64,000 nucleotides of DNA from Arachidicoccus rhizosphaerae (lineage in GTDB: Bacteria > Bacteroidota > Bacteroidia > Chitinophagales > Chitinophagaceae), in contig NZ_FNQY01000014.1 of assembly GCF_900107765.1 (NCBI RefSeq), positions 1-64,000 of the forward strand, given 5' to 3'. Below are positions 17,597 through 24,721 of the stretch, one piece after another. The notes under the pieces are model-generated. The model had not been told where the DNA came from, did not search any database, and worked only from the letters and a program-made list of their open reading frames with translations. The stretch's first letter is position 1, and every line of letters begins with the position of its first letter. Both the position numbers and the translations under genes were made by a program.

Positions 17597-18087
17597 CATT
17601 TCTCCTGCTATTTTGTAGGACAAAGTAGTAAAAAAATGATTGCCGTAAAAAAATACTGCATTTTTTAAGCAATGTGATTCGGTATTATTGCCAACTTTCG
17701 GATTGGCGAAAGTTCGTTTATATTACAAAATTCTCAATTGTTAAATTACAAAAAGTCAATGCAATATTGCGTTGACTTCCTTTAATCGATTTGATTTTTT
17801 TTTGCTGAAAATATATTTTATGAAGTCAGCTGAGCGAGCCTTAAATCTGCATCAAATGAATCCAAATGGAAATAATGGCATTCAACCGAACTGAATGCAA
17901 GGCCATTCCAATGTTTTTCCCTGTTGCGACAGGTGTAATAGTATCCGTGGCAGCCTTTCTTTATAGGAATGGCTGCCACGTGTTACGGGAAAAAGAAATA
18001 CTGAAAATGAGGGCTGTCCTATTACCAACCAGGCTGGATAGGATAATAGCCCGCTTGTCTTAGAGTTATCTGGTTCTGTGATCCCCT
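17597..18087. other. Upstream region of the ATPase gene with several palindromes
   Basis: A 490-base gap. It holds two inverted repeats close to the ATPase start (separate entry) and a third perfect 10-bp pair (CGTGGCAGCC 17946-17955, GGCTGCCACG 17971-17980). A 65-codon rightward frame at 17866-18063 overlaps the third palindrome and shows no recognisable domain; I do not call it a gene. Confidence 0.4.
17693..17778 (-). promoter_or_regulatory. Two inverted repeats upstream of the AAA ATPase
   Basis: AACTTTCG (17693-17700) and CGAAAGTT (17707-17714) form a perfect 8-bp pair around 6 bases. Then AAGTCAA (17753-17759) and TTGACTT (17772-17778) flank a perfect inner palindrome GCAATATTGC, with a single mismatched pair. 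Both lie 100-180 bases before the ATPase start and look like operator sites. Confidence 0.45.
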
Positions 18088-19905
18088 TTACAGCTCATTA
18101 AACGGCTGCGGGTAACCGAGACCGGGCAGGTAGCCCAGGGTTGCCAGCCGGTTATAAAAGGCCTGTTTGTGGGATCTTTCCACTATGATAGTAAACTGCT
18201 CTGCTTTAATGATCAGTTTACGCAGGATTTCATCTCTGGCAATCAGCTGATGCAGCTCGCTGGCCTTGGGAGATATTTTAAAAACCATGACATCAGATAC
18301 TTCAGATAAATAGCCGGAGCGTTCTAGCACCTGCTCAAACTGCTCTTTCCAATAAGCGGGCAGCGGTTTGGCAACCGATTTTTTGAATTTTTCGATGCTG
18401 TTCTTAAAAGACATTTCATGGCTATTGTTCTTAAGTACTTTGACAAGATCAAACAGGAGCGTTCCATCCCCTGACGGACTCGTCCAGTTTTCCAGGAGGC
18501 CGGTGGCTTGAAGGGGGTTGCCGGTATAGCTGATCTGCAAACTTTCCGGGTCCAGGGTGAAACTGGGAGCTGAACTCGTGGCAGGAGCGATATAATCTTT
18601 GCTTTCCTGCATGATATGGGCTCCCAGTGGGGTCAGCCGGCAGGCTGAGAAACGGCAATCCTGGTAATTTACGGTGTCATTGAACCAGATGGTCGGGTCC
18701 TGCGGGTCGTAGGCCAGATCCAGTAAGCCGTAGGCAGCTGCCATCAGCAAGGCTCCCGTGACCAGTATTTGGCGGGTAGCCTGATCTTTGGCAGCAGTGC
18801 CGCCTTCATTAAAGGACTGATAATAGATGGAACTGGTGCTTATTTGTACGTCAAAGTAGGACTTGACTGGAATCAGGTTAAAAAAGTGAGTAGCGACGTA
18901 TTGCTGGATATTGTCTAAGGTAATCCATCCGCCAACGGGTAGTATTTTTAAAAGACCGAAAACCGTTTTAAGGCTGTCCGGTTGCAACTGATAATAGTCG
19001 ACTTTTCTGATGCCATTAAGGGGGAAAAGCGCAGCGTCCAGCATAGCAGGCTTTAAATCCTGCTGATGAAAGACATACTGAAGGACCCCCGTAATGGATT
19101 TATCCGCCGGAAACTTATAAAATGGCGGCATCAGGCCGTTGATCACGAGACTCATGATATGTCCCGGATCATTGGGGAAGGCCTGCAGACGGAGCTTCTT
19201 TTGCATAGCCTTTACGGCAGGAGGATTTAAAAAGCCTTTGGTTGTTCTTTTGATCTTGTCCTGTTGTATATAGGTCAGTACGGCGGGCAACTGTTCAAAA
19301 ACGGTGGTTTCTGTCAACAGCACCTGCCATTTTTTGGGTATTTGAATGCCTTCCAGAAAGTAGCCTTTTGGCTTAGGCAGTATCCGGGCATAAGCCATGC
19401 GCATAAAAGGGGGTAACTCATAATAGAATTTTCCGCTTTCCATTTTCTGTGCCACTGTCTGCTGCAAATAACCAAATACATAATCACCGTTGAATAAATA
19501 AGGATACCAGCGCTTATGGGCCTGCACGGGTTCAACGCCATTTCTGCCTTTATTTGAAATAATCACCAGATCCTCCCCGAATAGCTCATAGGCGTCACTG
19601 TAAGGCAGACTACCTTCCCAGGTAAGCCTGGTTATAAAATCCTGCCCTTCCCGTTTAAGGGATTTAAAATAATATTCCAGTAGTTCCGGGTCACCAAATA
19701 AAAGTGCCAGCCGCTCCGTTATTTCTGATATATTGGCAACGGGCTTTGCTTTTATGAGACTTTGTAATTGTTTAAAATTATCATTTTTAATGGGTTGTAG
19801 CAGGTTTTGGCTGATAAATTGCACAACCTCCTGATGCCAGCCTTTATAACCACTCGCATGCTTTATATTTCTGGCAATAATTTCTTTGAATTCCTGTTGA
19901 TCCAT
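18088..19905 (-). CDS. Unknown 605-residue protein, paralogue B of the SNF2-associated pair
   Basis: No named domain is recognised with certainty. It is a clear paralogue of the 637-residue protein at 22728-24641. Shared blocks include LAYDPQDP, RFSACR(L/M)T, SLGA/PLGA and a common C-terminus with PLP-x2-WK, ISP/VSP and (I/L)KAE-x2-TII(V/I)...LATLGYL / LAKLGYL. The C-terminal ~80 residues faintly resemble the XPB/Ssl2-like Helicase_C_3 region. Several segments could be winged helices. No signal or membrane helix is seen, so it is probably cytoplasmic. It follows the SNF2 gene and paralogue A on the same strand, but parD and an ISL3-type element now lie in the gap. Proposed role: DNA-binding partner of the SNF2 motor (inference). 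Confidence 0.65.
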   Translation of the reverse strand: MDQQEFKEIIARNIKHASGYKGWHQEVVQFISQNLLQPIKNDNFKQLQSLIKAKPVANISEITERLALLFGDPELLEYYFKSLKREGQDFITRLTWEGSLPYSDAYELFGEDLVIISNKGRNGVEPVQAHKRWYPYLFNGDYVFGYLQQTVAQKMESGKFYYELPPFMRMAYARILPKPKGYFLEGIQIPKKWQVLLTETTVFEQLPAVLTYIQQDKIKRTTKGFLNPPAVKAMQKKLRLQAFPNDPGHIMSLVINGLMPPFYKFPADKSITGVLQYVFHQQDLKPAMLDAALFPLNGIRKVDYYQLQPDSLKTVFGLLKILPVGGWITLDNIQQYVATHFFNLIPVKSYFDVQISTSSIYYQSFNEGGTAAKDQATRQILVTGALLMAAAYGLLDLAYDPQDPTIWFNDTVNYQDCRFSACRLTPLGAHIMQESKDYIAPATSSAPSFTLDPESLQISYTGNPLQATGLLENWTSPSGDGTLLFDLVKVLKNNSHEMSFKNSIEKFKKSVAKPLPAYWKEQFEQVLERSGYLSEVSDVMVFKISPKASELHQLIARDEILRKLIIKAEQFTIIVERSHKQAFYNRLATLGYLPGLGYPQPFNEL

Positions 19906-20125
19906 TAATGAATTGATTTTTTATACTGTTTTTTCTCTGAATGACGATTTTTGCCTGAGGTTACCGGGCAAATTTAAGGTATTGCTCTGTTTTATTTATA
20001 TACTGACCAGTTTTACAGCCCCGAAGGGTAGAATTTATCTGGTCTTATGAATTAAGGTTTTCCTTTTTTAAGTATTTTTCTGGGTAGTCAAACTTTTATT
20101 TAATTCAATCCTACATTCAGTCATA

Positions 20126-20155
20126 TTTGTTATTTACACAAAGTTGGTAACTTTG
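20126..20155 (+). promoter_or_regulatory. Bacteroidetes-type promoter of the parD-like gene
   Basis: TTTG (20126-20129) and TAACTTTG (20148-20155) form a -33/-7 pair with 18 bases between, matching the Bacteroidota consensus. The start codon follows 15 bases later. Confidence 0.55.
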
Positions 20156-20170
20156 AAGCAATTTTAAAAT

Positions 20171-20419
20171 ATGAAAAACACAACGATAACACTTGGAAAT
20201 TATTTTGACCAGTTCGTTAGCCGCCAAGTTTCATCGGGGCGATATAAGAACGTTAGCGAAGTTATTCGTGCAGCCCTCCGACTTTTAGAAAATGAGCAGA
20301 ATAAGGTCGCCACTTTGAATAATGCTATTCGACAAGGCTTAAACAGCCCAAGAGTTGAAAACTTTGACTTTGATGAACACTTAGCCAAACTGAAATCTGA
20401 AAAAGGAAGAAATAGCTAA
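20171..20419 (+). CDS. parD: ParD-family antitoxin, apparently orphan
   Basis: An 82-residue ribbon-helix-helix protein: NTTITLGNYFDQFVSRQVSSG, then the conserved RYKNVSEVIRAALRLLENEQ and a flexible acidic/basic tail that normally neutralises the ParE toxin. ParD proteins bind their own promoter as dimers. The expected parE toxin should overlap or directly follow, but the next 140 bases to the IS end contain stops in all frames and no convincing ParE. The toxin therefore appears lost. It lies in the gap between the two paralogues of the SNF2 set. Confidence 0.8.
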   Translation: MKNTTITLGNYFDQFVSRQVSSGRYKNVSEVIRAALRLLENEQNKVATLNNAIRQGLNSPRVENFDFDEHLAKLKSEKGRNS

Positions 20420-20554
20420 GGAAATACTATGACAGGCTGTAATTGATGACCTAACCGGTTTCACGAAAAAGTGGATTTAAAGAACAAAATAGATGGGCAG
20501 AAAATAGCTGTCATTGCAAAGGCTAAGAAACTATAGAGCCTTAATTGATAAAAG

Positions 20555-20562
20555 AAAAATAT
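20555..20562. repeat. 8-bp target-site duplication, left copy
   Basis: AAAAATAT directly before the left end of the ISL3-type element (20563); the identical octamer follows the right outer end at 22650-22657. Eight bases is the duplication length expected for ISL3-family insertion. Confidence 0.85.
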
Positions 20563-20588
20563 GGTTCTTCGTCTAAACCAGTGGATTT
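20563..20588 (+). repeat. Left terminal inverted repeat of the IS
   Basis: This 26-base end begins GGTTCTTCGTCTAAACC and matches the reverse complement of 21825-21850 at 23 of 26 positions. Its first 14 bases also match the outer right end at 22636-22649 exactly. Confidence 0.85.
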
Positions 20589-20652
20589 GCTATATAAATT
20601 ATAAATTTGCGCTATACAAATCCATAATATAAAAGCCGCCTTTCGTGAAGTA

Positions 20653-21835
20653 ATGTCTGTTCAATTACCATGGGTAATAAATGATGTTCAAATTTACCAC
20701 AAGAATAAGTTGGTGGAGGTATCTATAGGATTTGCCAGGGGGAACGAATTTAGCTGCCCTGAATGCGGTCTAGCGTGTAGTGTGCATGACAGCGTAACGC
20801 ATAGATGGCGATATCTGGACTTCTTCGACTACCGATGTTACCTAACTATGAATGTCCCGAGAGTTCGGTGTGAAAAGCATGGCGTCCTAACCCTAAAAGA
20901 GACCCCCTGGGGTCGAATGGGAAGCCATTACAGCTTTATGGTAGAGCATGAAATCATGAAGCTTAGTTCTGAGATGAGCATGTCGGCCCTCAGTAAGCAC
21001 ATTGGCGAACCAGACTCTAATTTATGGCGTGTTTTTAAGTACTATGTGTTCAATGCAGTACATAATGATTTGGACCTAAGCATGTTAAGGCGAGTAGCGG
21101 TGGATGAGAAACCTCAGAAACGAGGTCATATATATGTTACCATATTTTCTGACCTGGATACTGGTAACGTAATCAACGTTACCGAAGGGCGTAAAAAGGA
21201 GGTGTTTAGTGAATTTCGGGCCTGGCTACCTAAGCATGGGGGCGACCCGGAAGTTATTGAGTTGTTTAGCATGGATATGTCTGTTAGCTATAAAGCGGGA
21301 CGGGCAGAATACTTTAAAGAGGCCGATGAAGTATATGATAGGTTCCATATAAAAAAGGGCTAAATGAGGCAGTGGACAAGGTACGCAAGGCAGAAGTAAA
21401 GCACAGCGACGAGTTCAAAAGGACGAAATACATATGGTTGATGGATCCAAGAAGGCTCAATTCACATCAAGAAATAAAGCTAAATGACTTCCTAAGAGAA
21501 AGTACATTAAAGACGGCTAATGCCTATCAAATGAAAATAGCATTTGACCAGCTTTGGAAGGTACATTCAAGCACATCGGAGCAAGTTTTAATGCCTGGTT
21601 AATGAATGCAGACCAGAGTGGAATTAGGCCAATATTGAGCTTTGTAAATACCATTAGAAAAAACTTTAAAGGAATACTGAATTCGATTAAATTAGGCATT
21701 ACAAATGCTGTAGCCGAAGGTATAAACAGCAAAATACAAACGGCAAAATCAAGGGCAAAGGGTTTTGGAAAAATAGACAACTTTAAATCTATGATCTACT
21801 TTTTAGGAAATAACTTCAATTTTGAAATCCACTAA
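20653..21835 (+). pseudogene. ISL3-family transposase, interrupted by two frame changes
   Basis: The first frame (20653-21360) carries the N-terminal zinc-finger-like CPECG, the first catalytic Asp in VAVDEKPQKRG and the second in FSMDMSVSYK. The next frame (-1 relative) continues LNEAVDKVRKAEVKHSDE. The third (again -1) carries NAVAEGINSKIQTAKSRAKGFG with the catalytic Glu. All three DDE residues are thus present but split. The first break falls on A-AAA-AAG (21351-21357), a classic -1 slippery heptamer, so it could be programmed. The second, near 21545-21570, has no slippery site and looks like a 1-base loss. The stop overlaps the internal right inverted repeat. Confidence 0.85.
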
Positions 21836-21850
21836 TTTAGACGAAGTACC
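21825..21850 (-). repeat. Internal right terminal inverted repeat of the IS
   Basis: The reverse complement begins GGTACTTCGTCTAAATT and matches the left end at 23 of 26 positions. The following octamer (CGTTAAAT) does not match the left flank, so this end was not used for the present insertion. Confidence 0.8.
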
Positions 21851-21943
21851 CGTTAAATTTATTATTAAAAATGTAATACAAATGTTTACAAATATAGTTT
21901 AATTATAATATTGTTATTATTTTACAATTTTAAACAACAATTA

Positions 21944-21971
21944 TGTTATTATAATTCAAAATATAATAACA
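21944..21971 (+). promoter_or_regulatory. Candidate operator of the AbiEi gene
   Basis: A perfect 10-bp inverted repeat (TGTTATTATA 21944-21953, TATAATAACA 21962-21971) around 8 bases ends 20 bases before the abiEi start. A further half-site TGTTATTAT lies at 21912-21920. AbiEi proteins are known to repress their own operon by binding inverted repeats. Confidence 0.5.
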
Positions 21972-21990
21972 ATTTTCGTACCTTCGAAGT

Positions 21991-22617
21991 ATGGAAAACA
22001 GTGTAACAGATATTATTGATCAAAAAATCGCCAAACAAAGACCTGGCAGTATCCTGGTACAAGAAGATTTCAGAGGTACGGGCACAGCCACGGCTATTAA
22101 TATGGCATTGTCCAGATTAGCGGGAAAAGGGAAGATATATCGTTTGACACATGGTATATACTATAAACCGAAGCAGGATCCCTTATTCGGAGATCTTTTA
22201 CCGTCGCCTCAAGAGGTCGCAGAAAGCATTGCTCGCAAAGAACATATCCGAATTCGCCCTTCAGGAATGTATGCGCTTCATAAGCTTGGAATTTCCACAC
22301 AGGTACCCACCCGAATGGTTTATTTAACCAACGGGCAGCGCCGTGAGATACGAATGGGTAAGACGGAGATAATCTTTAAACCCACTACCGCAAAGAAAAT
22401 GGCGCTTAAAGGACCATTAAGCAGTCTTGTAATACAAGCATTAGAAGAATTGGGAACAATAGATTTGCCTGAAAAGGTTCAGCAAAAAATGAAGGATTTT
22501 TTGAACAAGGAAAATCCTGCACTTTTAAAAAACGACTTAGCTTTGGCGCCAGCCCGTGTTCATGATTTTATTTATCATCTTTTAAAAGGAAATAATGACA
22601 GAATGGTTAACGCTTAG
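21991..22617 (+). CDS. AbiEi-type antitoxin (DUF6088-like), IS passenger
   Basis: The 208-residue protein has an N-terminal winged helix (ILVQEDFRGTGTATAINMAL, then RLAGKGKIYRLTHGIYY) followed by the AbiEi-like C-terminal part with IRIRPSGMYALHKLGIST, PTRMVYLTNGQRREIRMG and KGPLSSLVIQALEELG. AbiEi is the antitoxin and autorepressor of type IV abortive-infection toxin-antitoxin systems; its partner AbiEii is a nucleotidyltransferase. The toxin frame starts inside this gene's end (ATG 22595), as in intact operons, but is cut after 14 codons. The gene lies within the mobile element, so it may now be a travelling antitoxin without its toxin. Confidence 0.82.
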   Translation: MENSVTDIIDQKIAKQRPGSILVQEDFRGTGTATAINMALSRLAGKGKIYRLTHGIYYKPKQDPLFGDLLPSPQEVAESIARKEHIRIRPSGMYALHKLGISTQVPTRMVYLTNGQRREIRMGKTEIIFKPTTAKKMALKGPLSSLVIQALEELGTIDLPEKVQQKMKDFLNKENPALLKNDLALAPARVHDFIYHLLKGNNDRMVNA

Positions 22618-22639
22618 TGATGAGCAGCGTATAAATTAG
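22595..22639 (+). pseudogene. Truncated AbiEii-type toxin start (14 codons)
   Basis: An ATG overlapping the antitoxin end opens MTEWLTLSDEQRIN and meets TAG at 22637-22639. The sequence fits the usual AbiEii N-terminus (hydrophobic-LSDEQR). The stop is supplied by the terminal repeat of the element (22636-22649), so the toxin body is missing. Confidence 0.7.
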
Positions 22640-22649
22640 ACGAAGAACC
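22636..22649 (-). repeat. Outer right end of the composite element
   Basis: TTAGACGAAGAACC is the exact reverse complement of the first 14 bases of the left end at 20563. The match stops there; the next bases belong to the toxin gene. Confidence 0.85.
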
Positions 22650-22657
22650 AAAAATAT
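22650..22657. repeat. 8-bp target-site duplication, right copy
   Basis: AAAAATAT, identical to 20555-20562 and flush with the outer right end. Confidence 0.85.
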
Positions 22658-22727
22658 CTCCGGCTTCAAAACATCTGGACTGCTTTTGCAATAGTATAAG
22701 GAGTGCTAACTGGATTTGCACCTATGA

Positions 22728-24641
22728 TTATTTGCCTTTCTTTTGGCCTGTCAGGAGATTGAATTCATGTATATCCGTACTATCCGGGACCGTATCTGGA
22801 TTAAAGCTGGTGAGCTCAGGGCCTACAAAGTCCGTCTCCTCTATTAAATAACCCAGCTTTGCGAGCCTTTTGATAAATACTGCAATGTCCTCAGCAAAGA
22901 TAATAATCGTATGTTTTTCTGCTTTCAGGCAATGATCTTTTAAGACGCTGTCCTGGGTTAGCAATTTAAGGAGCTGCTGGTCATAAGGCGAGACCCTCAG
23001 GGTCAGGGTTTCCCGGACCGTTTTTAGTGCGCCGGTGGCGCTCAGCCATTTCATCAGGGTGATTTTCCAGAAGTCAGGTAATGGCATCCCCAGCACCTGA
23101 TTAAAACGTCTGATTTCTTCTTTTAAATCTGACAGGTAGGTGCACCGTGTAATGATGCGTTCCTTGTCCCAGATCAGGTGATTGTCTGCAGCGCGTCTGA
23201 ACCAATTGCCTAAGTGTGTGATGGCGATCTCGGTGCTTCCTGATACCTTTATTTCAAGGGCAGTTGTTGAGAGCTCATAACGGGTCGGTGTTACCTCCTC
23301 CGGCGCCTGATAACCATCTTTTCCTTTGAGGATATAAGCGCCGAGGCTTGTCATCCGGCAGGCGGAAAACCTGCCGTTATGCAAGACTTTATCTTTGGGC
23401 TTTGTCAGCGGATCCTGAGGGTCATAGGCTAATTCTATGAGCCCGAAACTGGCGGCTGCAAGAACGGTGCTGATAATGGCTTGTTGTCGGATTATGGTTA
23501 TTTGCTGGTAAAGCGAGCCGCTGGCAAAGGCTCCGCCGTCCATCTCCATAGTGGGTTCTTTGAGATCTCTAATTGCACCCGGCTGAATCAGATCAAAATT
23601 AAAAGTACGTGCGTTAGCGTAAAATAACAGATTGTCTGTACTGACCCAGTGGTCTTCAGGCAGCCTTGTTATAAATTTGAACAGATTATCCAGTATATGC
23701 CCATTGATATGATAACTGTGGATTAACCGGGTACCTCCATAATAAAAAAGCATCGCATCTGCCATTGAGTAAAAATACGCATCGCTAAAAATTCGTTGAA
23801 TCATATCCAGGGTACTGTTTGATTGACGCAACCTTTTTTCTTCTGCTATAAAACTGGCTAAAAAAAGTGTTCTGGTGTACCCGCTGTCATTATAAAATGG
23901 CTGAATGCCGGATTTTTTCTGCGCTGCCTTACAACTGGCTATATTATACTCTCCCTGTTTGGTTCTTTTGATGAGGTTTTGTTGTAATAACAACAACATA
24001 TGGGGCAGCTCTTTAAAGATCGTCTTTTCAAAGCTTTGAACCGGCCATTCTGCGGGCAGGGTAAACTCAAGCAGTTCATACTGGCTGGGTTTAGGTAATA
24101 TTTCAATAAAGGCGGCTTTTAGTAGTTCTGGTAATATAAAGCCCATTTTCAGCCCTTCAATGAGGCCGTCTATGCTGTCGTTCCCATACATGGCCTGCCC
24201 GAGCTGATAACCAAGCTTTAGATAAAGCTGCAGGTATTTTACTTCTTTTTTCAGATCCAGATTGTTTCCGAAAGGGTCTCGGGTGTTGGCGATGAGATGC
24301 CGTCCACCGTTGATGGCCTGAGCCTCCTGATAAGGGACCCAGCCGTTAAAGCACATCCGGGTGATGATTTTTTGGGTGGTAGCGTTCAGACTTTGATAGA
24401 AAAAATGCAGTATGTCCGGTTCACTGAAAAATCCGGCACATATCTGTCTTATTTTTTTATTAGAAATAGCGTCAAAGTCTTGACTGGCATATTTAATAAA
24501 GGGCTTAAATGCTTTTGGCAGACCAGGTACCGCTGCGTTTTCAAGGGTAAATTCCAGTATCTGCTCCACATAGGGATAATAAGAAATATCCTCAGCAAAG
24601 GCGCTTTGCTCAATTAGATTGTATAACTGGTCCTTATTCAT
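22728..24641 (-). CDS. Unknown 637-residue protein, paralogue A of the SNF2-associated pair
   Basis: It is homologous along its length to the 605-residue protein at 18088-19905. Both have an acidic N-terminal helical part, a (L/M)-rich WxPYxxA segment (here NGWVPYQEAQAINGG), a central motif FGLIELAYDPQDP followed by RFSACRMTSLGAYIL, and a C-terminal PLPDFWK...LRVSP...LKAEKHTIII...LAKLGYL. No membrane segment or known catalytic motif was found. The tail has a weak likeness to Helicase_C_3. It starts 80 bases after the SNF2 stop on the same strand, so the two are very probably co-transcribed. A DNA- or helicase-binding role is inference. Confidence 0.7.
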   Translation of the reverse strand: MNKDQLYNLIEQSAFAEDISYYPYVEQILEFTLENAAVPGLPKAFKPFIKYASQDFDAISNKKIRQICAGFFSEPDILHFFYQSLNATTQKIITRMCFNGWVPYQEAQAINGGRHLIANTRDPFGNNLDLKKEVKYLQLYLKLGYQLGQAMYGNDSIDGLIEGLKMGFILPELLKAAFIEILPKPSQYELLEFTLPAEWPVQSFEKTIFKELPHMLLLLQQNLIKRTKQGEYNIASCKAAQKKSGIQPFYNDSGYTRTLFLASFIAEEKRLRQSNSTLDMIQRIFSDAYFYSMADAMLFYYGGTRLIHSYHINGHILDNLFKFITRLPEDHWVSTDNLLFYANARTFNFDLIQPGAIRDLKEPTMEMDGGAFASGSLYQQITIIRQQAIISTVLAAASFGLIELAYDPQDPLTKPKDKVLHNGRFSACRMTSLGAYILKGKDGYQAPEEVTPTRYELSTTALEIKVSGSTEIAITHLGNWFRRAADNHLIWDKERIITRCTYLSDLKEEIRRFNQVLGMPLPDFWKITLMKWLSATGALKTVRETLTLRVSPYDQQLLKLLTQDSVLKDHCLKAEKHTIIIFAEDIAVFIKRLAKLGYLIEETDFVGPELTSFNPDTVPDSTDIHEFNLLTGQKKGK

Positions 24642-24721
24642 TACACGTATTTAATCGCCAGGAACTGGCGTTTTTGACAGTACTTATGTTTTTGTTTTTT
24701 TTATCGGCTTTTCGGTCTTGT

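Larger units (their letters stand above)
20563..22649 (+). mobile_element. ISL3-type element with an AbiEi passenger, flanked by 8-bp duplication
   Basis: The outer ends are exact inverted copies over 14 bases: GGTTCTTCGTCTAA at 20563-20576 and TTAGACGAAGAACC at 22636-22649. Both ends are flush with the same octamer AAAAATAT, so the whole 2087 bases inserted as one unit. Inside are a broken ISL3 transposase (20653-21835), an internal right end at 21825-21850, and a passenger segment (21851-22649) with an AbiEi-type antitoxin gene and the first 14 codons of its toxin. The element sits between two paralogous genes of the SNF2 set. Confidence 0.85.

Noticed and set aside
17866-18063. 65-codon rightward frame
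   Set aside because: It overlaps a 10-bp palindrome, has no recognisable domain and no partner; more likely regulatory or spacer DNA.
20420-20562. ParE toxin after ParD
   Set aside because: A faint QAVIDDLTGF-like stretch can be read, but stops interrupt it and the rest does not match ParE.
20563-21850. Simple IS with its own target duplication
   Set aside because: The octamer after 21850 (CGTTAAAT) does not match the left flank; the duplication fits the outer end at 22649 instead.
21979-21986. TACCTTCG as -7 box of the AbiEi gene
   Set aside because: It ends only four bases before the start codon, leaving no room for a leader, and no -33 box was found at the right distance.
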